The position numbers and the translations under genes are program-made. The notes under the pieces were generated by a model, which ran no database searches, was not told the DNA's origin, and was given only the letters and a program-made list of their open reading frames with translations. A stretch of 40,505 bases of DNA from an uncultured Gammaproteobacteria bacterium (GTDB taxonomy: Bacteria > Pseudomonadota > Gammaproteobacteria > Arenicellales > JAANXG01), in assembly GCA_947258975.1 (NCBI GenBank), contig CAMYKK010000063.1, forward strand, positions 1-40,505. Direction: 5' to 3'. This document shows, piece by piece, positions 34,221 to 40,505 of this stretch (position 1 is the first letter of the stretch; each line of letters begins with the position of its first letter).

Positions 34221-35144
34221 CTAGGGTTCCGTCTCCATGAGATAACCGTCCGGGCGCAGGCGCACCGTCACGTGGCCATGAAGGCCGTTCACGAATACGG
34301 GAACCCCCCGGCTCTCAAAATAGCGGCGCATCCGTTCGCCGCGCTCGCCTTGCCACGGCGGTGCGCTGACCGGAACCAGCGCGACCTCGGCAGCGACGCG
34401 GTCCAGAAACGAATTCGGCGCCGCGCTCTCGACGCCGTGATGCGGCGCCTTGAGGATCGTCGCGGAAAGATCCGCGTCCTGCTTCGCAATCCACGCTCCA
34501 AGCCTTTTGTTCAGGTCGCCAGGCAACAACACCGACGTGTCCCCGACTTCGAGGCGCATGATCAGACTCGTGTCGTTGATATCGGTCCCGCCGACGGGCG
34601 TATCGGCCCCGTCGAAGGCAAACAGCACCTTCAAGCTTATGTTCCGGCTCCGGTCCTGGTAGATGACATCCCCCGCTTCGGCCTCCCGAACCAACACACC
34701 CGCATCTTTCGCTTTCTGCCGTGCGGACACGAGGTGATCCCACCGGCAGCCCGACGGCCACTTCTCGGCATCACACGCCTCCCGAGCCGGGAGGTTGAAA
34801 TAGATGGCGCCGATGCGGCCGCCGACCGCTTCGAGCAACGACAGCATGCCTTCGTAGTGATTCCGGTGGGCATGCGTGATAATCAGCTCATCAATAGCAG
34901 TGATGCCGCGACGCTTTATCAACGGGATGAGCTCAGCTATTGTGTAACGCTCAAAACCCGTGTCGATCAACGTGACGTGCCCGTCGGGAAATTCCATCAA
35001 AAGCGCGTCTCCGCTGTGCCGGTCTCCGCTGACATTCACCATCGTGAACTCGACTTCCGCGGTTCGATCGTCGTGGTCGAGCGTACAGCCGGCAACGAAA
35101 ACTGCCGTAACTACTCCTACAAAGAATAAAGAACGCATCTCCAT
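34221..35144 (-). CDS. ComEC-like metallo-beta-lactamase-fold lipoprotein
   Basis: This 307-aa lipoprotein (lipobox VAGC, Cys20) carries a metallo-beta-lactamase fold close to the ComEC C-terminal domain. Visible elements are LIDTGF, IITHAHRNHYEG, VLLPGDLN and LKAPHHGVES. The metal motif HxHxDH reads HAHRNH here, so the usual Asp is Asn; the ComEC-type GD and PHHG motifs are intact. It is anchored outside the cytoplasm, separate from any ComEC channel. It may be a nuclease-like or phosphodiesterase-like hydrolase, but the Asp-to-Asn change leaves activity uncertain. It is convergent with the NHL lipoprotein gene. Confidence 0.8.
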   Translation of the reverse strand: MEMRSLFFVGVVTAVFVAGCTLDHDDRTAEVEFTMVNVSGDRHSGDALLMEFPDGHVTLIDTGFERYTIAELIPLIKRRGITAIDELIITHAHRNHYEGMLSLLEAVGGRIGAIYFNLPAREACDAEKWPSGCRWDHLVSARQKAKDAGVLVREAEAGDVIYQDRSRNISLKVLFAFDGADTPVGGTDINDTSLIMRLEVGDTSVLLPGDLNKRLGAWIAKQDADLSATILKAPHHGVESAAPNSFLDRVAAEVALVPVSAPPWQGERGERMRRYFESRGVPVFVNGLHGHVTVRLRPDGYLMETEP

Positions 35145-35315
35145 CGTGCTAACACCGGTTCAGGCGTACTCGCCCGAAGCCGGGGCGCTGACAACCGCAT
35201 TCAGAGCGGGGTCAAATTTCGAGGCCAACGCACAAGTGCGACCCCACGCCGATTCACACCTTTGGAATTGTAAGCTGTCGTTGCACATAGTTTGACTTTC
35301 AAACAAAACCGCAAG

Positions 35316-36047
35316 TTAAAGGACGGTATTCTGATAGTAATGCTTAGACGTACTGCAACGGCTAATTCTAAGCTCTACCGGTGTACCGCCCAATGTCAAC
35401 GCCGTGCGTTCAATTTCGAGAAGGGGGGCACCTGGTTCCAAACCCAGCAATGATGCATCATGTTCAGACGCAGCGACCGCGCGCAGCTGTTCTTCTGCCC
35501 GATGTATAGTAATCCCGAACTGGGTTTCGTACAGTTCATACAGCGTATTCGGCAGGTTACGTGCTTGCCGTTTACCCAACTCACCAAATAACGATTGAGG
35601 CAGTATGATAGTCTCTATAATAGTCGGCTGATTATCAAGCTTACGAGTACGCTCGATACATACAACCTGTGCTCCGTTGGAGAGTTTGAGTTTTGAGGCC
35701 TCCTGACGTGAGGCGCGTTTCTTTCGACAGGATAGCGTTTTGGATTCGGGTAGAATTTTTATTCCACTGTCATTAACAATATGAAAAAAGTGGAATAGCG
35801 CTCGGTCAACATCGTGGGTCGCGACGAAGGTGCCTCTACCTTGCCGCCTTACGAGCACGTTGTTTTCAACAAGTTCTGTTATTGCTTTTCGAACCGTTCC
35901 CTGGCTGACATTCAGCTCCCGGGCCAGTTGAATTTCGCTGGGAATGGTATCACCAGGCACCCATTTCCCCTCTGTCACCCTCGCAACAAGCAAGTCTTTG
36001 ATCTGGATATACAGAGGAATGGACCCCTTAGCAGTCGAAAGTACCAA
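35316..36047 (-). CDS. GntR-family regulator (HutC/UTRA type)
   Basis: This 243-aa protein has an N-terminal winged helix (LYIQIKDLLVARVTEGKWVPGDTIPSEIQLARELNVSQGTVRKAI, about 11-56). A C-terminal UTRA ligand domain starts near 90 and includes QVVCIERTRKLDNQPTIIETIILP. The start is TTG 36047, supported by AAGGAG 10 nt upstream. It is divergent from the UxaA/TRAP cluster and should repress it until a sugar acid or its breakdown product binds the UTRA domain. Confidence 0.88.
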   Translation of the reverse strand: MVLSTAKGSIPLYIQIKDLLVARVTEGKWVPGDTIPSEIQLARELNVSQGTVRKAITELVENNVLVRRQGRGTFVATHDVDRALFHFFHIVNDSGIKILPESKTLSCRKKRASRQEASKLKLSNGAQVVCIERTRKLDNQPTIIETIILPQSLFGELGKRQARNLPNTLYELYETQFGITIHRAEEQLRAVAASEHDASLLGLEPGAPLLEIERTALTLGGTPVELRISRCSTSKHYYQNTVL

Positions 36048-36263
36048 GTCTGGTTTTCTCCTTATGTATATCCACGACCATTCAAGACATGCCCGAAAGT
36101 ACGGATGTTAAGAGTTATATAAGACCTTAACCAGTGATCCGGCGAAAAAAGTCTCCAAAATCAATTGCTTTATTGCCATGCGGAACGAACGCCCGTTGTC
36201 TGTTTACCCATACAGTCCGGTTCCGTGTTGATAACATAATATTATACTCTTATATAAAACTAC

Positions 36264-36292
36264 TTGACTACACTTATAACTATTTTTAATAT
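36264..36292 (+). promoter_or_regulatory. sigma70 promoter of the uxaA-TRAP operon
   Basis: TTGACT (36264-36269), a 17-nt spacer and TAATAT (36287-36292) lie 50 nt before the start at 36342. The intergenic region also repeats CTTATA-type sequences (around 36112, 36249 and 36273), which may be GntR half-sites. Confidence 0.6.
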
Positions 36293-36341
36293 AGCCAACA
36301 AATAGCGGGTATGTCGGTTTTTGCCATTCGAGGAGAATCTA

Positions 36342-36623
36342 ATGATCGATTTTGTGGTTCACGATGAGGGCGACAGTGTCGGCGTCGTCGTTGTGGAAGG
36401 AGTGAAGGCAGGGGACAAACTTTCCGGATGGATTATGGATCAGGACAAGGAGATCGAATTTACCGCCGCCAGCGATATTCCGATCGGACACAAGTTGGCG
36501 ATCAAGCCCTTGAAAGAGGGTGATACGGTAATCAAGTACGGAACGGATATCGGTAAAGTCGTCGCAGACATCGGCATAGGTGGGCATGCCCATGTGCAGA
36601 ATATCAAAACAAAACGCTGGTAA
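36342..36623 (+). CDS. UxaA-type dehydratase small subunit (SAF domain)
   Basis: This 93-aa protein is the SAF-domain N-terminal part of altronate/galactarate dehydratases. The pattern is [23 protein letters not shown], then [17 protein letters not shown], then [19 protein letters not shown] with the conserved HAHVHN-like loop. AGGAGAA sits 5 nt before ATG 36342, so the 21 nt of in-frame sequence upstream are not translated. Together with the next gene it makes a split two-subunit enzyme that removes water from a sugar acid. Confidence 0.9.
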   Translation: MIDFVVHDEGDSVGVVVVEGVKAGDKLSGWIMDQDKEIEFTAASDIPIGHKLAIKPLKEGDTVIKYGTDIGKVVADIGIGGHAHVQNIKTKRW

Positions 36624-36667
36624 TCAGCGGCGCTATATCAAGTTATCACCCTCTTGGAGATACAGAA

Positions 36668-37843
36668 ATGCCCCTGGATTTGAGCAATACAACTATTTTG
36701 GGTTACCGGCGAGAGAATGGTCGTGTCGGTGTGCGCAATCACGTCATTATTCTGCCGGTGGATGACCTCGCGAATGCCGCGTGCGAAGCTGTCGCGAACA
36801 ATATCAAGGGTACCATGGCGTTGCCGCATCCATACGGCAGGCTGCAGTTCGGCGAAGATCTAGAGCTGCACTTCCGCACACTTATCGGCACCGGGGCGAA
36901 CCCAAACGTCGCTGCAGTGGTGGTGATCGGTATTGAAAACGGTTGGACCCAGCGCGTCGTGGATGGCATTGCCGCTACCGGCAAGCCGGTCAGAGGATTC
37001 GGCATCGAGCAGCACGGCGACCATGAAACCATTATGAAGGCCTCCCAGGTGGCGAAAGAGTATGTCCAGTGGGCTTCTGAATTGCATCGTGAGGAAGCGC
37101 AAGTGAGTGATCTCTGGGTTTCCACGAAATGCGGCGAATCGGACACCACTTCAGGCTGCGGAGCAAACCCGACTGTGGGTAATGCGTTCGACAAGATGTA
37201 TCCGCATGGAACGACACTGCTGTTCGGAGAGACCTCGGAAATTACCGGCGGTGAACACCTGGTGGCAGAACGTTGCCGTAACGACGAGGTGCGTGAACGC
37301 TTCATGTTTATGTTCGATCGTTACCAGGACATGATCAATCGGTACAAGACATCTGATCTCTCTGAATCACAGCCGACCAAGGGGAACATCGAGGGTGGAT
37401 TGACAACTATTGAGGAAAAAGCACTGGGTAACATCCAGAAAATCGGCAAGCAATGCCTGGTAGATGGCGTGCTTGATAAAGCAGAGACACCTACTGGTCC
37501 AGGACTGTGGTTCATGGATTCTTCATCTGCGGCTGCCGAGATGGTGACTTTGGCCGCAGCAGCGGGATATGTGGTGCATTTATTCCCCACAGGACAGGGA
37601 AACATTATCGGCAACCCAATCATTCCCGTCATCAAGATCTGTGCCAACCCGCGCACCGTGCGCACTATGAGTGAGCACGTTGACGTTGATGTGTCCGGTC
37701 TGCTGCGCAAGGAGATGACCCCGGATCAGGCAGGCGATGCACTGCTGGACTCCATGTTTCGAACCGTCAATGGGCGCCTGACTTCAGCAGAGGCGATGGG
37801 GCACCGAGAGTTTGTGCTCACCAGACTTTACGAAAGTGCCTAG
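36668..37843 (+). CDS. UxaA-family dehydratase large subunit
   Basis: This 391-aa protein is the catalytic part of the D-altronate/D-galactarate dehydratase family. Features are [24 protein letters not shown] at the start, [21 protein letters not shown] with conserved Cys, and [36 protein letters not shown] toward the end. These enzymes use iron bound by Cys/His. It is downstream of the SAF subunit by 44 nt with GGAGAT before the ATG. No uxaB or uxuB neighbour is seen; instead the operon continues into a TRAP transporter, so the substrate is probably the acid imported by it. Related enzymes also act on sulfonated acids. Confidence 0.9.
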   Translation: MPLDLSNTTILGYRRENGRVGVRNHVIILPVDDLANAACEAVANNIKGTMALPHPYGRLQFGEDLELHFRTLIGTGANPNVAAVVVIGIENGWTQRVVDGIAATGKPVRGFGIEQHGDHETIMKASQVAKEYVQWASELHREEAQVSDLWVSTKCGESDTTSGCGANPTVGNAFDKMYPHGTTLLFGETSEITGGEHLVAERCRNDEVRERFMFMFDRYQDMINRYKTSDLSESQPTKGNIEGGLTTIEEKALGNIQKIGKQCLVDGVLDKAETPTGPGLWFMDSSSAAAEMVTLAAAAGYVVHLFPTGQGNIIGNPIIPVIKICANPRTVRTMSEHVDVDVSGLLRKEMTPDQAGDALLDSMFRTVNGRLTSAEAMGHREFVLTRLYESA

Positions 37844-37923
37844 AGCGTAAGCGATCGAAACGTAGTTGGGCCCATCCTGCAATGGTTAATGCCAATTCTT
37901 ATTTCCAATGAATAGGAGGAATC

Positions 37924-38175
37924 ATGAAAAAGAGGTTTGACATCTGGTTCCTGGTCAGTGCCGGTGTACTTTTTGGATTGTTTCTCCTCAACATATTCCT
38001 GGGCAAGCTGGCCTTGATGTTCGATATGAAACCGATCCTGACGCTTGGCGATGTAGGAGAATTTCTAATTCTTCTCGCCGCTGTCATTTGTTTCATGATC
38101 GTAGTGCTGCACATGGAATCGCAACAAACTCATGTGAAAACAAAATCTGCCAATAACGCAGAGGAGGATATCTAG
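37924..38175 (+). CDS. small two-helix membrane protein in TRAP operon
   Basis: This 83-aa protein has two hydrophobic helices (about 8-27 and 46-65) and a polar C-terminal tail. AGGAGG precedes the ATG. It overlaps the TRAP binding-protein gene by one base (TAGTG), so it belongs to the operon. I do not recognise the family. It could be an accessory subunit of the transporter. Confidence 0.7.
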   Translation: MKKRFDIWFLVSAGVLFGLFLLNIFLGKLALMFDMKPILTLGDVGEFLILLAAVICFMIVVLHMESQQTHVKTKSANNAEEDI

Positions 38176-39354
38176 TGAAACGCAATTCTGAAACACCCAA
38201 GTCCCTCGAGCGCCGTCGATTTCTGGAACTATCCGGAAAATATGGCTTCACCGCCGCAGTGGTAGCGGGAGCATCGGGCAGCCTGTTGCTCAGCGAAGAG
38301 GCAGCCGCCGCCACTGCCAGGGAGGAAAAGGCGCGTCAAAAGGAAGCCAAGTACAAAATGACAGCCGCTACCGCCTATGTATTGGGCGCATCGCGCAGCT
38401 ATCCCATCATGCAACTGGATTTCAAAGAGAATATCCAGAACATTGGATTTCAAAGAGAATATCCAGAACATGACCAACGGCCAGGTCTATGTGAAGCTGG
38501 CGCCGGGCGGCCAGTTGGGTGCCGGTGGTGCGCTGGCGCAAAAGGTACAGCAGGGCACTATCCAGGCCGCCCAGCACTCGCTGTCGAATTTTGCGCCTTT
38601 TGCTCCGCCCGTAGACCTGATCAACCTGCCGTATTTTTGCGGTGCGAACCAGAATTTCGTTAACTTGGTTAGTTCCGACGCATGGAGCAAAGAGGTCCAT
38701 ACCAAAGTTGAAGCCAAAGGCTTCAAACCCCTTTGGTATGTAGTCATCGATCCCCGTGTCGTGGCGCTGCGCAAGGGCGGCGATGGCCCGATCAAGACAC
38801 CGGATGATCTTTCCGGCATCAAGTTCCGGGTGCCCGGCTCCAAGATGCTGCAACAGTATTATCGCACCATTGGCGCCAATCCCACCCCGGTGGCCTGGGG
38901 CGAAACGCCGTCGGCTATCAAGCAGGGTGTTGCGGATGCCCTCGATCCGGCCGTGGGCGCGCTGCACGTGTTCGGCTTCAAGGACATCCTCTCCTGGGTG
39001 ACATTTACCCGTGCAGTTCCCGATTCACAGGTCTACTCGTGCAACCTGGAGTGGTTCAATGGGCTTCCAGTCTCAGTACGGGAAGGCATCGAGTTCGCGA
39101 GTGAGGTGACTTCGCATCAGAACCTGTCGAAAGTGCCGGCAGCCCGCGCCTACGCCATGGCCGAGATGAGCAAATCGGGTGTTCAGTTCTATACGCCTAC
39201 GGCAGCGGAACTGGAGCAGTGGGTCAAGAAGGGCGGCCATCAGAACGCGGAATGGGACTCTTACAAGAAGGAGCTGGCCGGGTCCATCGCGACATTCGAT
39301 AAGTTGCTTGAAGCGGCAAACACACAAGGGCGTTATTACGTAAACGATGCCTAA
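38175..39354 (+). pseudogene. DctP-type TRAP solute-binding protein, split by a 28-bp tandem duplication
   Basis: The 5' part (GTG 38175) encodes a Tat signal with RRRFLELSGKYGF. It then reads normally to MQLDFKENIQN at about 38446, after which the frame is lost because TGGATTTCAAAGAGAATATC and the following CAGAACAT are repeated exactly (38416-38443 and 38444-38471). The 3' part continues in the +1-shifted frame from 38471 as MTNGQVYVKLAPGGQLG through AQHSLSNFAPFAPPVDLINLPYF to the stop at 39354, a complete DctP (PF03480) core. Deleting one copy restores one frame of about 383 codons. Either this gene is currently off, or the duplication is a reading error. Confidence 0.88.
38416..38471 (+). 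repeat. 28-bp perfect tandem duplication
   Basis: Two exact 28-bp copies lie head to tail inside the TRAP binding-protein gene. 28 is not a multiple of 3, so the second copy shifts the frame. Loss of one copy by slippage would restore the gene. Confidence 0.95.
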
Positions 39355-39365
39355 AGGGTAACCGG

Positions 39366-39393
39366 GCGAGCCACCCTCCCGGGGGTGGCTCGC
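39366..39393 (+). terminator. hairpin between TRAP binding protein and small permease
   Basis: GCGAGCCACCC / GGGTGGCTCGC forms an 11-bp perfect stem with a 6-nt loop, 12 nt after the stop. No T-run follows. Like the hairpin at 6568 it separates a binding protein from its permease and may set expression ratio or protect the upstream mRNA. Confidence 0.6.
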
Positions 39394-39434
39394 AAAATGG
39401 TTCCGCTATTTATTAATAGATGGGAGGTTTCGTT

Positions 39435-39950
39435 GTGCGACGGCTATTGAAACAGATCGACCAGAACGGAGAGCGCTGGTTGTTGCTGGTCTTCTACACC
39501 ATGATCGTAATGACCATCGGCATCGAAGTGCTGCGTCGTTTCGGTCTTGCCTATTCGTCGGTTTGGGGTGAAGAGATAGCACGCTACGCGTTTATCTACC
39601 TTGTCTGGATCGGTGTTGCTGCCGCAGTAAGCGAGCGAGCGCATATCCGTATCGATGTGTTGTTGCACTATCTGTCGCCGCGCGGCAAGGCGATCATCTA
39701 TCTTCTTGGGGATTTTGTGATGCTGGCTGTCGCCCTGTTCGCACTGTTTTATTCATTCGAAACGCTGATGATCTCAATCAAATTCGGATCGGTCACTCAC
39801 GGTTTGCGTATCGCCCAGGCCTGGTTTTTAGCGGCGGTACCTTTTGGTTTCACGCTCACTTGTATTCGCCTATTACAGTCTATCTGGCGTGACTGGGGTG
39901 ACATGCGTGAAGGACGCACCGTATTCGAAGGCCACAAGTTGTTTGACTGA
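39435..39950 (+). CDS. TRAP transporter small permease (DctQ family)
   Basis: This 171-aa protein has four membrane helices and the DctQ motif VWGEEIARYAFIYLVWIGVAAAVSERAHIRID. I chose GTG 39435 as the start, because GGGAGG lies 7 nt before it; the ATG at 39420 overlaps that ribosome binding site. It pairs with the large permease, with which it overlaps by one base (TGATG). Confidence 0.9.
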   Translation: MRRLLKQIDQNGERWLLLVFYTMIVMTIGIEVLRRFGLAYSSVWGEEIARYAFIYLVWIGVAAAVSERAHIRIDVLLHYLSPRGKAIIYLLGDFVMLAVALFALFYSFETLMISIKFGSVTHGLRIAQAWFLAAVPFGFTLTCIRLLQSIWRDWGDMREGRTVFEGHKLFD

Positions 39951-40505
39951 TGGAACTCCTCCAACAAGAGGCTTTTGAGCTGGTATTGGGTTGGGAGTTC
40001 TATCTCCCACTTCTCTTGGCCGTCGTTCTGATCGTGCTCGCGGTGCCGATATGGGCGGTGCTGGGCGTGACATCCATCTCCATGCTCTACTTGTCCGGCG
40101 TATTGCCGCTTTCTCTGCTCGGTGAAGCACTGTTCGACGGGATCGATGCGTTTGCGCTGATCGCCGTACCGCTGTTCATCCTTACCGGGGATGTACTGGT
40201 GCGAACCGGGCTCTCGCACAAACTCCTGGATGTGGCCGAAGCGCTGGTGGGCGGCTTCCGTTCCGGTTTCGGCACCGCTACGGTGCTGGTGTGCGGTTTT
40301 TTCGCGTGCATCTCCGGTTCCGATGCCGCAGGCGCCGCAGGTGTGGGCCGGATGACGATCGGCCGCCTGGTAGAGCAGGGTTATCCAAGGCCCTATGCCT
40401 GTGCGTTGGTCGCCTCCGGCGCGTGTACCGGGATTCTGATACCGCCTTCGATTGCCTACATCATTATCGGCCTGATCCTGGGGATATCCGCGTCGACGCT
40501 GTTTC
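39950..40505 (+). CDS. TRAP transporter large permease (DctM family), 3' truncated by window end
   Basis: The first 185 codons of a DctM subunit run from ATG 39950 to the window edge. Signatures include FALIAVPLFILTGDVLVRTGLSHKLL, CISGSDAAGAAGVGRM and SGACTGILIPPSIAYIIIG, the conserved transport-domain motifs. It completes a three-part DctP-Q-M transporter with the split binding-protein gene. The stop codon lies outside the window. Confidence 0.92.
   Translation, partial: MELLQQEAFELVLGWEFYLPLLLAVVLIVLAVPIWAVLGVTSISMLYLSGVLPLSLLGEALFDGIDAFALIAVPLFILTGDVLVRTGLSHKLLDVAEALVGGFRSGFGTATVLVCGFFACISGSDAAGAAGVGRMTIGRLVEQGYPRPYACALVASGACTGILIPPSIAYIIIGLILGISASTLF

Noticed and set aside
10411-35224. 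Shared GGGTCAAATTT words near 10412 and 35212 as a transposon end pair
   Set aside because: Only about 11 nt in common, with no longer repeat or transposase; likely chance.

Overview
This 40.5 kb window looks like a piece of a gammaproteobacterial chromosome. The basis is moderately high GC through most of the window, a CCA-encoding tRNA-Arg remnant, an RbbA/YhhJ-type exporter operon whose protein lengths match the Escherichia coli family, TRAP transporters of two classes, a periplasmic di-heme peroxidase and a gnd-zwf-pgl operon. The genus cannot be read from the sequence. The left part is an accretion of integrated elements; the right part is metabolic and secreted-protein genes.

Layout. 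(1) 146-2836: three AT-richer genes on one strand encode an HNH nuclease, a trypsin-like protease and a winged-helix/PD-(D/E)XK nuclease. They end at a 47-nt tRNA-Arg(ACG) 3' half (3149-3195). This is the best candidate here for an undescribed, probably defensive, system. (2) 3196-4327: a small element carrying only a Phd/PIN toxin-antitoxin pair, closed by a second identical tRNA-Arg 3' half (4281-4327). (3) 4518-10344: a LysR regulator divergent from a TAXI-type TRAP transporter (binding protein, fused permease) and an M20 peptidase/deacylase. (4) 10724-18960: an isoprenylcysteine-methyltransferase-like membrane enzyme, then an exporter operon of HlyD adaptor, RbbA-like double ATPase/permease, YhhJ-like permease and a TolC-family protein with an extra N-terminal substrate-binding-like domain. 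(5) 19425-20825: toxin-antitoxin debris and modules (truncated HigB relic; DUF4160/Xre pair), a third attachment-site remnant, and a relic of a tyrosine recombinase C-terminus pointing at it. (6) 20880-25136: TauE/SafE-like membrane protein with a possible 44-aa gene in front, then gnd-zwf-pgl, three translationally coupled genes of the oxidative pentose phosphate pathway. (7) 25203-27235: MauG/CcpA-like di-heme peroxidase and a tiny collagen-like exported protein. (8) 27775-28619: Xre/RES toxin-antitoxin pair with an operator over its start codon, followed by 27-bp tandem repeats. (9) 29205-35144: a large M4 metalloprotease with duplicated Pro/Thr-CARDB modules, an NHL-type lipoprotein and a ComEC-like metallo-beta-lactamase-fold lipoprotein. 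(10) 35316-40505: a GntR regulator divergent from a two-subunit UxaA-type sugar-acid dehydratase, a small membrane protein and a DctP-type TRAP transporter. Its binding-protein gene is split by an exact 28-bp tandem duplication, and its large permease gene runs off the window.

How the parts work together. The two TRAP clusters each couple uptake of an organic acid to one or two cytoplasmic enzymes under a divergent regulator: a deacylase/peptidase in the first, a sugar-acid dehydratase in the second. Genes 11678-18960 could form a complete envelope-spanning exporter. The tRNA-Arg halves, recombinase relics, three toxin-antitoxin loci and one toxin relic, all in the first 29 kb, mark repeated insertion of mobile DNA next to a tRNA-Arg locus, with the integrase genes decayed or outside the window.
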